Shown: positions 8,772-18,078, counted from the stretch's first letter. The stretch is 64,000 nucleotides of DNA from Paenibacillus donghaensis (GCF_002192415.1 NZ_CP021780.1:4464001-4528000); one strand, 5' to 3'. Translations and numbers: made by a program. Notes: generated by a model not told the origin, from the letters alone.

Positions 8772-9521
8772 ATGATGCCTCTTATCCGAATCATTGTAAA
8801 TACAGCGGGCCAGCCCACCGATGGGTCATTCGCTTATGTGCAGGGAGCCGAGCGCCTGATTATCGGCAGATATACCGGAGCCAGCCAGGTCGATCTGGCC
8901 ATTAATAATCTGCTTGTCTCCAAGCAGCATTGCTCCATCCAGCGGGTACAGGACAAGCTGTATGTTGAGGATCTAGGCAGCAAAAACGGCACCGAGCTAA
9001 ACGGCCTGCACCTCACGCCGCACATCCCTCACCTGCTGAATGTGGGAGATATTCTGACACTGGTGGACGGGCGTATTGAGCTGCAGGTGCAGCAGGGGCT
9101 GCAGTTGGAAGACACGCGGGAGCTGAATGTGCGCGATTGGGATATGCGAGAGCTGGAGAGGCAACAATTGAATATGCGGGAGCTGGATTTGCAGAAATCT
9201 TGTCGTGGTGAGGAGCTTAGGCTGAATGATCACTTGCAGAGGGTTGAGCTGGACGGCAACCATATCTCGTTGTCCAAAAAAGAATACCAGCTGTTCAGGC
9301 TGCTCTACGGCTGTCTGGATCATTTTGTCACGCGGGAGCAGATTGTGCAGGAGGTGTGGCAGGAGAGGTTCGATGTGGATTCCGGGCTGATTGGTATCGA
9401 TGAAGTCAATTCATTAATTTACCGGACCAACCGCAAGCTAAATGGTTACTTCACCATTAAGTCCGTGTATAAACAAGGAATCTATATGCAGAGGTATGAC
9501 GATGGGGTAATCAAAGCTTAA
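8772..9521 (+). CDS. FHA-domain protein with C-terminal winged-helix domain
   Basis: A cytoplasmic protein of 249 residues; start ATG at 8772 with GGAG nine bases upstream. Residues about 5-100 form a forkhead-associated domain with the usual landmarks: IIGRYTGA, SKQHCSI, and DLGSKNGTELNG. FHA domains bind phosphothreonine peptides. A middle stretch of about 45 residues is unusually rich in repeated REL units (DTREL, DMREL, NMREL). The last 85 residues resemble an OmpR-type winged helix (SKKEYQLFRLLY, VTREQIVQEVW, SLIYRTNRKL). This suggests a transcription factor controlled by Ser/Thr phosphorylation rather than by a receiver domain. It is divergent from the PBP gene. No kinase gene is adjacent. 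Confidence 0.8.
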   Translation: MMPLIRIIVNTAGQPTDGSFAYVQGAERLIIGRYTGASQVDLAINNLLVSKQHCSIQRVQDKLYVEDLGSKNGTELNGLHLTPHIPHLLNVGDILTLVDGRIELQVQQGLQLEDTRELNVRDWDMRELERQQLNMRELDLQKSCRGEELRLNDHLQRVELDGNHISLSKKEYQLFRLLYGCLDHFVTREQIVQEVWQERFDVDSGLIGIDEVNSLIYRTNRKLNGYFTIKSVYKQGIYMQRYDDGVIKA

Positions 9522-9640
9522 ATCCTGCCAAAGTGCAGAGTATCTAAGCTGTTGACTAACCAGACAGAGAAAATCTATCTTCGAATTGTGTTGAGAACAT
9601 CCGGGATTCCGTCCAGTGGTAGCTCCATCGGTTTGAACCC

Positions 9641-10110
9641 ATAATTCAGTTGCAAAAGTGGTTACTACTTAGAGCCCCCTTGTGTTCCTTGTGTTACTCG
9701 TCCGAGCCTGTCATACCACACCGCACGACAAGGAGGCTAAGCATAACAAAGGAAGGCTGTCGCCGGTAACCAGCGATTACCTTTCAGACTATTAACGGAC
9801 TCAGGAGCCCCTATTCAAGCCGAAACCCACTAGGTAAGGCCTGTTTTTCCGATATAGAGGCTATGCGGTCCGTTACATTCCAAACCAGCGTAGAAATGAG
9901 GAGGGCTATACGGTCCGTTAGGACGTAGGTTACTTGAAGTTCCGGGTGGGGGAGGGTTTGGATTACGGTAGTGCGATCCCCTAACCTTCGCAAGTAAACC
10001 TTCTATATCCTCGCAGGGTCCTAAGTAGTAACCAAAAGTGCATCTATTTGGCGGTTTTTCTCCGTTTTGGAGCAAATAGATGCGAAAAGGCATCTATTTT
10101 GGTCATTTGA
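9641..10110. mobile_element. Family A element remnant (reversed), interrupted by family B
   Basis: The sequence on both sides of the inner element, AATTCAGTTG and then CATCTATTTGGCGG through GGCATCTATTTTGG, matches the reverse complement of the interior of the family A element at 5068-5767. The terminal inverted repeats of this copy are not recognisable, so it is a truncated remnant. It fills the gene-free gap between the FHA gene and the reductase gene. Confidence 0.6.
9661..10032. mobile_element. Inner MITE-like element (family B), copy 2
   Basis: A 372-bp element with ends GTTACTACTTAG and CTAAGTAGTAAC, flanked by CAAAAGTG at 9653-9660 and 10033-10040. It is highly similar to 5140-5512 but differs by an extra segment near 9710-9760 and by having one rather than two copies of the unit AACGGACTCAGGAGCCCC. 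It entered a different palindrome of the family A element than copy 1 did, yet at the same octamer. Confidence 0.85.
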
Positions 10111-10132
10111 GCAGATTCAAGCAGCCGTGAAC

Positions 10133-11167
10133 CTACTCAGCCACGCCCAGCGCCTTGTTCTTCTCCTTGAACCGCTCATTGTGGGACGAGACATAGGCGG
10201 CTTTGGGCGCCGACGGGTCCATGTACAGCTTGGCACTGTTCAGCGCAAGCACAGCATCGGTGAAGGTTCCGGCGATCAGCCGCACCTTGCTGGTATAGTC
10301 AACGAAATCCCCTGCCGCAAAGATGCCTGGCAGATTCGTCTCCAGCCGCCCGCTGACATTCGCGCACCAGTCGCCCATATCCAGCCCCCACTGCTTCAGC
10401 GGGCCGAAGTCGCTCTTCAGCCCGTGGTTGACGATTACCGCGTCGACTGCGACGCGGGTCACCTCGCCTGATTCGGTGTGGGCAATCGTCACCTCATCGA
10501 TCTTCTCGCCATCGCTGCTGTGCAGCTGGCTGACGGCGTGAGGGACCAGGATCTGCACGGAGGAAGCCTTCATCCGTGCGATGTTCTTCTCATGACCGCC
10601 GAACTGTTCGCGGCGGTGTACCACCGTTACGCTGGCGGCAACCGATTCCAGCTCGTTGGCCCAGTCCACGGCGGAGTCGCCGCCGCCGGAGATCAGCACT
10701 CTTTTGCCGCGGAATGGCTCCAGCTCCTGAACAGTATAATGCAGATTCGTCACTTCATAGCGGTCCGCGCCTTCAATTTCCAGCTTGGCCATCTGCAGAA
10801 TGCCGTATCCGATGGTCAAGATCACCGTGCGGGTCCAGTGCTGCTCGCCTGTGGAGGAGGTCAGGATATAGGTGCCATCCTCCTGCCGCTCCTGGGCCAC
10901 AATCTGCTGCCCCAGCACCAGTGTCGGATCAAAGGTCATTGCCTGCTGCGCCAGCTGGTCGATCAGTTGACGGCACAGCACCGGAGTGACTCCGCCGACG
11001 TCCCAGATCATTTTCTCGGGATAAATCAGCATTCTGCCGCCCAGCTCTTCCTTCGCCTCAATCAGCTTCGTCTTCAAATCACGCATGCCGCTATAGAAGG
11101 CGGTATACATCCCCGCAGGGCCACCGCCGATAATTGTCACATCATATAACTCCAGCTCATTGCTCAT
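10133..11167 (-). CDS. Ferredoxin/flavodoxin-NADP+ reductase, TrxB-like (YumC type)
   Basis: A cytoplasmic flavoprotein of 344 residues that moves electrons between NADPH and ferredoxin or flavodoxin. The FAD-binding GGGPAGMY lies at about residues 14-21, and [13 protein letters not shown] near 160 marks the NADPH domain. The redox-active CxxC of true thioredoxin reductases is absent, and the length fits the YumC/FNR type 2 family. Start ATG at 11167 with GGAGGG. It begins about 60 bases after the second siderophore permease in the same direction. Co-transcription and a role in reducing imported ferric siderophore are plausible but inferred. Confidence 0.88.
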   Translation of the reverse strand: MSNELELYDVTIIGGGPAGMYTAFYSGMRDLKTKLIEAKEELGGRMLIYPEKMIWDVGGVTPVLCRQLIDQLAQQAMTFDPTLVLGQQIVAQERQEDGTYILTSSTGEQHWTRTVILTIGYGILQMAKLEIEGADRYEVTNLHYTVQELEPFRGKRVLISGGGDSAVDWANELESVAASVTVVHRREQFGGHEKNIARMKASSVQILVPHAVSQLHSSDGEKIDEVTIAHTESGEVTRVAVDAVIVNHGLKSDFGPLKQWGLDMGDWCANVSGRLETNLPGIFAAGDFVDYTSKVRLIAGTFTDAVLALNSAKLYMDPSAPKAAYVSSHNERFKEKNKALGVAE

Positions 11168-11227
11168 GATATACCCTCCTGTTGTATCGTTAATGGATTT
11201 GTGGATCGAGCCAGGCCTGCGTTGATT

Positions 11228-12265
11228 CTAGGATTTCGTGCGGGCTAGCAAATACAGAAAATAAGGAGCGCCAATGACAGCAACAACGATACCTGTTGGA
11301 ATCTCTGAAGGCTGCAGAATCCAGCGGCCGATCATATCGGCCGTGATTACCAGCAGCGAACCAAGCAGCGCGGATGCCGGCAGCATCAGCTGATGCTGCG
11401 GACCGACCAGCCGCCGGGCCAGATGGGGCCCGACCAGGCCCACGAACCCGATGCCGCCGCTGACAGCCACACTTGCAGCCGCAAGGCCTACGGCGGCGGC
11501 GAGCAGGCGGAACTGCTCCCGTGTGACCGCCGCACCCAGCCCGGTTGCCGTATGCTCGCCCAGATGCAGCACGTTCATCACCCGTGCCTTATAGATAATA
11601 TAAGGCAGCAGAATCACAATCCAGGGCAACAGAGACAGCACGAATTTCCAGCTGGTTCCCCAGATGCTGCCGGCCAGCCAGGTGGCCACGAACTGATATT
11701 TATCCGGGTCCAGCCGCAGGGTGAGCACAATCATGGCCGCACTCATTCCAGCCGCGACCGCAACTCCGGTGAGCAGCAGCCGGATCGGGGAAATCCCCTG
11801 GTGGCGCTTATAAGCCAGGGCATAGATCAGGGCGGCGGTACATCCTGCCCCGACAAAGGCGACAAGCGGCAGCACATAGACCGGAGCCGCCGACGTCGTC
11901 GGATAGAAGGAAACCAGCAGCATGACCATCAGCCCTGCGCCAGCATTAATGCCGAGAATGCCGGGGTCTGCAAGCGCATTACGGAATACCCCCTGCATAA
12001 CCGCCCCGGATACGGCCAGACCCGCGCCGATTAGAACCGCGATCACGATGCGCGGCAACCGGAAATCAAACAGGATCAGCTCCTGCTTGTCCGTTCCCTG
12101 CCCGAACAAGGTGCGCAGCAGCTCCAGCGGAGTCAAACGTATGTGTCCTGTGTTCACACTGATCATGAATACAATCAGGATCAGAACGATCAATACGGCG
12201 ATAACCGTCAGGCCATGTCTGGTTCTGGCAGGGTTCAAGGAAGCTGAACCGATGTTCTTCTTCAT
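11228..12265 (-). CDS. Iron-siderophore ABC transporter permease, FecCD family
   Basis: Membrane permease of 345 residues, about nine to ten hydrophobic segments, typical of FecCD/BtuC proteins. GLVGPHLARRLVG near residue 275 and the RWILQPSEIPTGIVVAVIGAP region near the end are family signatures. Start ATG at 12265 behind GGAGGG; the ATG shares its A with the stop codon of the upstream permease gene (TAATG), so the two are translationally coupled. No binding protein or ATPase is encoded beside it. Confidence 0.93.
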   Translation of the reverse strand: MKKNIGSASLNPARTRHGLTVIAVLIVLILIVFMISVNTGHIRLTPLELLRTLFGQGTDKQELILFDFRLPRIVIAVLIGAGLAVSGAVMQGVFRNALADPGILGINAGAGLMVMLLVSFYPTTSAAPVYVLPLVAFVGAGCTAALIYALAYKRHQGISPIRLLLTGVAVAAGMSAAMIVLTLRLDPDKYQFVATWLAGSIWGTSWKFVLSLLPWIVILLPYIIYKARVMNVLHLGEHTATGLGAAVTREQFRLLAAAVGLAAASVAVSGGIGFVGLVGPHLARRLVGPQHQLMLPASALLGSLLVITADMIGRWILQPSEIPTGIVVAVIGAPYFLYLLARTKS

Positions 12266-13323
12266 TACAGCTCCCTCCTTTCTTTACGAGCAAGATAGAG
12301 GAAGAAAGGTACGCCGATCAGTGCAATAATTGCACCCAGCGGAGTCTCTGCCGGAGGATTGACCATTCGCGCGGCCAGATCGGCAAATACGGCAAGCAAG
12401 CTGCCAAGGATGGCTGAGCAGGGGATAATCCACCTATAATCCACTCCGACAATATAGCGGGTAAGGTGAGGGATAATCAGACCAATAAACCCTACTGCAC
12501 CCACAACTGCCACTGATGCCCCGGCGAGAACCAGCACAATCAGTGCCCCAGCCAGTTTAACCAGACCGGTCCGCTGCCCCAGCCCTTTGGCAATATCATC
12601 GCCCAGACTGAGCATCGTAATGGAGCGGGACAAGGCAATCGCCCCGAGAATAGCCACTGCGACCCACGGGAACATAATCTTCAGCTGGAACCATTTGATC
12701 CCGGCCACACCACCCGCATACCAGAAGGCGAGGTCCTGGCCGATCTTGAAATACAGCGCAATGCCTTCACTAAGGGCTGAGAGCAGCGCGCTGAAGGCCG
12801 CACCGGCAAGCACAAGACGGGCAGGAGTAAGGCCTCCCTGCGCCATAGAGCCTACCCCGTATACAATCCCAGCACCGAGTCCCGCACCCAAGAATGAGTA
12901 CATGATCAGATACATAAACGACAGATTGGGGAAAAAAGCAAAACATACTGCAAGCGCAAACCCTGCGCCTGAGTTAATGCCCATCAGACCGGAATCGGCC
13001 AGCGGGTTGCGGGTCATTCCCTGCATAATCGCCCCGGCTACGGCGAAGCTCGCACCGATCATGGCACCGCCAAGCACGCGCGGAAGCCGCAGCTCGCGGA
13101 TGATCTGGTGGTCAGTTAGATCAGGATTGAAGTGGAATACAGCTGCCCATACCACCGACAGCTTAATGTCAGCGGCCCCGAACGAGACAGAGATCGCCAG
13201 TCCCAAGACCAGGAGGGCCAGTCCACCGACAAGAACGAGCGTAGCCGCCCAAGGTCTGGAGCTTAATTGAGCCTTCCCCTTTTTTTTGTGCAATCCTATC
13301 CCTGGTGTAACCTGTTGATTCAT
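12265..13323 (-). CDS. Iron-siderophore ABC transporter permease, FecCD family
   Basis: Partner permease, about 352 residues from the ATG at 13323. I prefer this to the GTG three codons upstream because AGGTG then has normal spacing. The N-terminus is basic (HKKKGKAQ) before the first membrane segment. GLIIPHLTRYIVG near residue 285 and PPAETPLGAIIALIGVP near the end match the family. First gene of the iron operon; a good Fur box lies 27-45 bases upstream of the start, so iron-dependent repression is expected. Confidence 0.92.
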   Translation of the reverse strand: MNQQVTPGIGLHKKKGKAQLSSRPWAATLVLVGGLALLVLGLAISVSFGAADIKLSVVWAAVFHFNPDLTDHQIIRELRLPRVLGGAMIGASFAVAGAIMQGMTRNPLADSGLMGINSGAGFALAVCFAFFPNLSFMYLIMYSFLGAGLGAGIVYGVGSMAQGGLTPARLVLAGAAFSALLSALSEGIALYFKIGQDLAFWYAGGVAGIKWFQLKIMFPWVAVAILGAIALSRSITMLSLGDDIAKGLGQRTGLVKLAGALIVLVLAGASVAVVGAVGFIGLIIPHLTRYIVGVDYRWIIPCSAILGSLLAVFADLAARMVNPPAETPLGAIIALIGVPFFLYLARKERREL

Positions 13324-13349
13324 GAATGTCACCTATTCCTATTTACTAT

Positions 13350-13368
13350 GAAATTGATTCTCATTATC
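13350..13368 (-). promoter_or_regulatory. Fur box
   Basis: On the minus strand the site reads GATAATGAGAATCAATTTC, which agrees with the classical GATAATGATAATCATTATC at 16 of 19 positions. It lies just upstream of the FecCD permease operon. Confidence 0.8.
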
Positions 13369-13477
13369 ATCACTTTCTCATATTGTAGCTGAAATTGTCT
13401 TACTTTGGCAATGGACAAATGTGATCCCCCCGACAATTAAACATCCTCTACCTCCTGAGCAGCCTTCAAGAAACGCC

Positions 13478-13512
13478 AAACAGCAAGTCCCCTGTGGCGG
13501 AACTTGCTGTTT
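13478..13512. terminator. Hairpin between TetR gene end and the iron operon promoter
   Basis: Perfect 11-bp arms AAACAGCAAGT and ACTTGCTGTTT are separated by 13 bases. It lies beyond the stop of the TetR gene. A terminator role is likely, though the T run is weak on both strands. Confidence 0.45.
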
Positions 13513-13594
13513 ATTGATTGCCTTCATCTCAGGCTGGAACGGATGCAACACGCCCAACCGGGTAGCTGGTTCACAGGAGTTAGCTTGCCGACAG

Positions 13595-14191
13595 CTACTT
13601 CTTATTCTCTGTGTTCCCGCATAGATGTCCAGCGCCGTTAAGAATGCCGGCGGTTGCCTGGGCTGCCAATGCTTCCATCGACAGGCTAGAGCTCCGGCTC
13701 CATTGCAAGGCCGCTCCATAGATCGACCAGCTGAGCATAATCACAGTAAGTTTATTCTCCTCGCTGGCCGCTCCGCCTGCTCCGGTGTTCTGCTCCATAA
13801 TGCCTTCAATAACCTGTGCGAGCCGGGAGATAATTTTCTCTTCCATCAGGGACATGACCGAGGAGGAGATTTTGTGGCAGCCTATTTTGACCGATGTGAA
13901 AAAATTGCATACAGCCATAATTAGCCGCTCCAGCGTATCGGTATTGAAGGTGCTGTGATCCATCTTCTGTACAGCGAGCTGCTGCTCGAACAATTCCAGA
14001 AACATCACCTCAAGCAGCATATATTTGTCCACATAATGTGCGTAAAAGGTCGCCCGGTTCATCGTCGCCCGCTCCGCAATGTCCTTGACGGTAATCGACT
14101 CGAAATCGCGTTCCATGATCAGCGCCATGAAGGCATCCTTAATCAGCTGTCTGGAGCGTTTCACGCGCGGGTCTTCCGTATTGGCAATCAA
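13595..14191 (-). CDS. TetR/AcrR family transcriptional regulator
   Basis: A 198-residue DNA-binding repressor. The N-terminal helix-turn-helix is clear: SRQLIKDAFMALI, then SITVKDIAERATMNRATFYAHYVDKYMLL (residues about 13-60). The C-terminal ligand domain (TetR_C_33-like) is divergent as usual. The start is a TTG at 14191, preceded by GAGGTG at six bases. It is divergent from the dehydrogenase at 14418, and a 32-bp palindrome lies between the two, so it probably represses that gene and itself. Confidence 0.9.
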   Translation of the reverse strand: MIANTEDPRVKRSRQLIKDAFMALIMERDFESITVKDIAERATMNRATFYAHYVDKYMLLEVMFLELFEQQLAVQKMDHSTFNTDTLERLIMAVCNFFTSVKIGCHKISSSVMSLMEEKIISRLAQVIEGIMEQNTGAGGAASEENKLTVIMLSWSIYGAALQWSRSSSLSMEALAAQATAGILNGAGHLCGNTENKK

Positions 14192-14342
14192 CTAACGCAC
14201 CTCTTTCCTCTATATATAATATAAACCAAGCTGCAGCTTAACCGGTTCGGCAACAGATTTCTGGAGGTGTTGTGTAACCATACAGAAGAGCTATATTGCT
14301 GGTTGACCGCTGAGCCTGTGAACCTTAGTATACTAAACAAGC

Positions 14343-14374
14343 GCTGACTAAGCAACACGCGTTGTTTTATCAGC
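14343..14374. promoter_or_regulatory. Palindromic candidate TetR operator
   Basis: An imperfect 32-bp inverted repeat with outer arms GCTGA/TCAGC and inner arms CAAC/GTTG around ACGC. It lies in the divergent region between the TetR gene and the dehydrogenase, about 44 bases upstream of the dehydrogenase start, where promoter elements would be. Confidence 0.6.
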
Positions 14375-14417
14375 TTATGATGGTTTATTAATTATAGTTA
14401 CAATGGAGGAAACCACT

Positions 14418-15281
14418 ATGCCAACGAATACCAAACAACTAACCGCGCTGATTACAGGCGCAAACAACGGAATCGGGCTAGAGCTTACACGCAAGCTATT
14501 GTCTGAAGGCTGGCAGGTGATTGCTCTGGTCCGTTCCGACTTCACAGCGGATGACCAGTCGATTCAGGAAGCCAGAACGCGCCGCCAGCTGCGGGTATAT
14601 CGGGCTGATCTGACCGACTTCACAAGTCTGAAACCGGCCATTGAACAGATCAAGGGCGCCGAAGAATACATTGACGTGTTGTTCAACAACGCCGGCGGCA
14701 GCGCTCCGGCATTGGCCTATTCACCGCAGGGGCGCGAAATACAATTTGAACTGCACACCCTTGTGCCCTATGTGATGTATATGGAGCTTAAGGAGCTGCT
14801 GCAGCGCGGAACAAGTAAGACAGTCGTGAACACCTCAACCAGCGCTTTTAAATACGTCAAGGAGTTCGATCCCGTATTACTGGAGCGTCCCGCCAGCTTC
14901 CGCAGGCTATTTGGCTCCTATGCAGCAACCAAGCTGGCTCTATCGTTGTGGACCCGGGCCATCGCACCCCAAGCCGCTGCCGAAGGCATTCGTATTCTAA
15001 GTGCCGATCCGGGAGGAAACAACACGCTGCGCAAAGGCAAAGATTCAGGACTGCCGTTCTATGTGAAGCCCATGATGAAGCTGCTGTTCCCGCCGCCAAG
15101 CAAGGGAGCTTCCCTGCTCTATCATGCCGCAGCAAGCCAGGCCGCTCCCGGTTCCTTCCTGGTCAAGGGCAAGGAACGCGAGCTGAAATTCATTGCTCAC
15201 GCCAATCAGGTACTGGAACGGATGCAGGCGCTGTATCGTGCCGAATTCAAAGACGATAACCGTATTAAGCCTGCCCGCTGA
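14418..15281 (+). CDS. Short-chain dehydrogenase/reductase (SDR)
   Basis: An NAD(P)-dependent oxidoreductase of 287 residues. I start at the ATG at 14418 because GGAGGA lies seven bases upstream; the ATG at 14403 overlaps that site. TGANNGIG at residues 13-20 binds the cofactor, NNAGG follows near 95, and the catalytic Ser/Tyr/Lys set is visible in NTSTSAF and SYAATK. The C-terminal half resembles retinol dehydrogenase or WW-domain oxidoreductase relatives. The substrate is unknown. Divergent regulation by the TetR protein is inferred. Confidence 0.88.
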   Translation: MPTNTKQLTALITGANNGIGLELTRKLLSEGWQVIALVRSDFTADDQSIQEARTRRQLRVYRADLTDFTSLKPAIEQIKGAEEYIDVLFNNAGGSAPALAYSPQGREIQFELHTLVPYVMYMELKELLQRGTSKTVVNTSTSAFKYVKEFDPVLLERPASFRRLFGSYAATKLALSLWTRAIAPQAAAEGIRILSADPGGNNTLRKGKDSGLPFYVKPMMKLLFPPPSKGASLLYHAAASQAAPGSFLVKGKERELKFIAHANQVLERMQALYRAEFKDDNRIKPAR

Positions 15282-15288
15282 CCGAGGC

Positions 15289-17232
15289 TCAGGAGCCAAT
15301 CCCCACCTCAGCCAGCAGGCTGCGGGCATACCTTCCGGCATACAGTCTGTAGAACAGAAACTGCAGACACAGATACACGAAGCTCACCGCCACCGGGATA
15401 GCAATCGGCTGCAAGCCGCCGCCCGTAGACATCGGAACGCCGAGACGCTCACCAAAGAACACCGCCAGCGCTATCCCCGCCGCCGCAGGAACAAAGAACA
15501 GCAGAATCAGCGGCCCCCGCACCACTCCCTCCGCTTCTGCCGAGGTAATGCCGAGCCGGTGCAGCTTGCGGAATTTGAGCCGCTCCTGCTCCCTTCGGGT
15601 CAGGATGCTGAAGTGCAGCACCGCCGAGGATGCCCCGAGGAACAGCAGGCTTACTGTCAGCATCACCAGCACCGCAAACTGTCCGCCGTCTTCCAGATCC
15701 TGGTGTTCAACAATTCGGGACTGCGTGCCGAACACAAACCGATCCTGCCGCTGATCGTCATACCATTGCTTGCTGTGCTCCTGATTGTATTGATCCAGCG
15801 CATCATTCAGCTTGTCATTGATCGTACCTGTCTGCTTCCAGTCTTCGAAGCTGAACAGCTGGATGTGCCCAATTCTACGGGGCATTTCCGCCTTGATCGC
15901 GTTATAATCTGCTTCGTCAAGGATCACCTGAAGCCCGTTGATTACCGGTGGTAGACGGTTGAACAGCATCTCGACTACAGTGCCCTGGGACTGAAGACTG
16001 CGGTTCCCGGCAGCAAGCTTCAGCGTATAGTCAGCCATTTCAGGAATAGCATAATCGTAACCATCGTTCATGTCATATAAGGATAGATTGAGAAAATGCC
16101 CCGGCTTGACCTGATAGCTGCTTCCAGTCAACTTGTTAATTTCGTGGTCCAGGAAGAATTTCATTGTGAAGTCATCGACATATTCCAACTCCTTGTGCAC
16201 TTGTAGCGGAGTGGGACCACTCTCTACAATCGCCTGAACCGCGTCTGCCGGAAGCTCGTTCTTGTCCATAACCTTCGTATAGGCAATATCATACGGATTA
16301 TGCATCCGCGCTACGTCCCCGGAGCTGGCATCTATGAAGAACGTCATACTGCTGAGCAGCAGGCTCACCATCGCCAGAGTCGTGATCATAAACAGCACCA
16401 GCCGCGACTGGCCCAGCGTATGCTTCACATCGGAGCTGAATAGTAGATGCCGCTGACGCCGCGAAGCGAAGCGGGACAGGCTGTATTCCATCCAATCCCC
16501 CAGACTGCAGAGCAGCAGATATACTCCGGCAACGCAGCAGCCCAGGGTTCTGAAGAAAACCGTGTTTTCATAGGGATTGTGAATGTTCACATCCACTACG
16601 GCGTAGGCAATCAGCGCCAGGCCGAAGAAGCCGGGCAGCTTGCCTCTGAGCAGCATACGGTCTGCGCTCCGGGCTTCTTTCAGCAACGTCACAATATTGT
16701 ATCTCAGCGAGACCAGCAGGCTGCCAGCAATGACAATGGCATATATGATCAGGAAATATAGCGCCGTGTTCAGGTAACTCTCTCCTCTCAAACTGAAGGA
16801 GACCTGGCCCAGATCCACCAGTTGAGAAACTATCAGATAGAAGAGTCCGGCAAATAACGTTCCCGCACCCAGTCCGGCAGCAATCGAACCCAGTGCAATC
16901 AGACTGTTCTCGAACAGAATTAGCAGACGGATATTGCCGGGGGTCATACCGAGGACCATGAAGAGGCCGTAATCACGTTTACGCTGCTTCGCGAAGGCGC
17001 TTTGGGCATATAGAATGAAGAATACCGAGAACACTTTAAGAATTAACAGAGGGGCATACAGGTTGCCCGATATCATCCCGTTCACCTTATAGAAGTCTTG
17101 GAAGTCAGGATTGTCGTTCAAGCTGGTGAAGGTGAAGAAGAACATGATCGTGAAGCTGCTGCACAGGAAATAGAGCAAATATCTTCTCAGATTCGCCTTA
17201 AAGATGCGCCAGAACATGCTGCTAAAGGTCAT
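15289..17232 (-). CDS. BceB-type ABC transporter permease (FtsX family)
   Basis: A 647-residue permease with about ten membrane segments and a large extracellular domain (about 300-500) between segments 7 and 8, as in BceB, YxdM and YtsD proteins that sense and detoxify bacitracin and antimicrobial peptides. The ATG at 17232 overlaps the last 11 bases of the ATPase gene; an upstream in-frame start lies inside that gene and is rejected. KQRKRDYGLFMVLGMTPGNI near residues 83-102 is typical of the FtsX region. No BceS-type kinase is adjacent; a LytTR/GHKL pair follows at 19951. Confidence 0.88.
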   Translation of the reverse strand: MTFSSMFWRIFKANLRRYLLYFLCSSFTIMFFFTFTSLNDNPDFQDFYKVNGMISGNLYAPLLILKVFSVFFILYAQSAFAKQRKRDYGLFMVLGMTPGNIRLLILFENSLIALGSIAAGLGAGTLFAGLFYLIVSQLVDLGQVSFSLRGESYLNTALYFLIIYAIVIAGSLLVSLRYNIVTLLKEARSADRMLLRGKLPGFFGLALIAYAVVDVNIHNPYENTVFFRTLGCCVAGVYLLLCSLGDWMEYSLSRFASRRQRHLLFSSDVKHTLGQSRLVLFMITTLAMVSLLLSSMTFFIDASSGDVARMHNPYDIAYTKVMDKNELPADAVQAIVESGPTPLQVHKELEYVDDFTMKFFLDHEINKLTGSSYQVKPGHFLNLSLYDMNDGYDYAIPEMADYTLKLAAGNRSLQSQGTVVEMLFNRLPPVINGLQVILDEADYNAIKAEMPRRIGHIQLFSFEDWKQTGTINDKLNDALDQYNQEHSKQWYDDQRQDRFVFGTQSRIVEHQDLEDGGQFAVLVMLTVSLLFLGASSAVLHFSILTRREQERLKFRKLHRLGITSAEAEGVVRGPLILLFFVPAAAGIALAVFFGERLGVPMSTGGGLQPIAIPVAVSFVYLCLQFLFYRLYAGRYARSLLAEVGIGS

Positions 17233-17986
17233 CCGCCTCGCCTCCCATAACAGCCAGATTCTCCAGGATAGTATCCAGAAAGGCGGTTCGCTTCCCATCC
17301 CGTTTAATCTCCAGATTCACCTCTCCATCCTTGATAAAAATCACCCGGCTGCAATAGCTGGCAGCAAAGGGGTCATGTGTCACCATCACGATTGTGGCTC
17401 CCTGCGCCTCGTTCAGTCTGGCGAAACATTTCATCACCGTGCTGGATGCCTTCGAATCAAGATTGCCTGTAGGCTCGTCCGCAAACAGCACATCCGGCTC
17501 ATGAATCACCGCCCGGCTGATCGCTGCCCGCTGCTGCTGCCCGCCCGATACCGTGTAAGGATACTTGTCCCCCACTTCCCCGATCTCAAGCAGCTTCAAG
17601 GCGGCATCGGTGCGAGTATTGATCTCCTCCGCCTCCCGTTGGTCCAGCACCATCGGCAGCATCACATTCTCCCGCAGGGTCAGACTGTCCAGCAGATTGT
17701 AGTCCTGGAACACGAATCCCATCCGCTGCCGCCGGAACAAGGCCAGCTCATTACCCGACATCTTTCGCAGGCTGACCTCTGATATCCTCACATCGCCTTG
17801 ATATTTTCTGTCGATGCCGCTAAGGATGTTGAGCAGGGTGGTTTTGCCGCTTCCGGAGGGTCCCATGATAGCGACGAACTCGCCGCTCTCCACGTTCAGA
17901 CTAAGCCCTTTCAGGGCCTGGAAGCTGCTGCCCCTCCCTTTCCCCTTGTATTCCTTGCACAACTCTTCTACTTCCAGAATGGACAT
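17222..17986 (-). CDS. BceA-type ABC transporter ATP-binding protein
   Basis: A 254-residue ATPase. Walker A GPSGSGKTT lies near residues 42-50, the Q-loop in VFQDYNLL, the signature SGGQQQR near 143, and Walker [12 protein letters not shown]. Start ATG at 17986 behind GGGAAGGG. It energises the overlapping BceB-type permease. Such pairs usually protect against peptide antibiotics that bind lipid II cycle intermediates; the target here is not known. Confidence 0.93.
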   Translation of the reverse strand: MSILEVEELCKEYKGKGRGSSFQALKGLSLNVESGEFVAIMGPSGSGKTTLLNILSGIDRKYQGDVRISEVSLRKMSGNELALFRRQRMGFVFQDYNLLDSLTLRENVMLPMVLDQREAEEINTRTDAALKLLEIGEVGDKYPYTVSGGQQQRAAISRAVIHEPDVLFADEPTGNLDSKASSTVMKCFARLNEAQGATIVMVTHDPFAASYCSRVIFIKDGEVNLEIKRDGKRTAFLDTILENLAVMGGEADDL

Positions 17987-18078
17987 GCTTCATCCCTTCC
18001 CGTCTCTATGAAAGTGCAAACCTATAGCCATAATAGCCTATACTATCTACTTTCACATGTGACAAATGGAATATCTTA

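Noticed and set aside
10478..11149. Long plus-strand frame opposite the ferredoxin reductase
   Set aside because: Antisense shadow of a well-recognised gene in GC-rich sequence, without a binding site.
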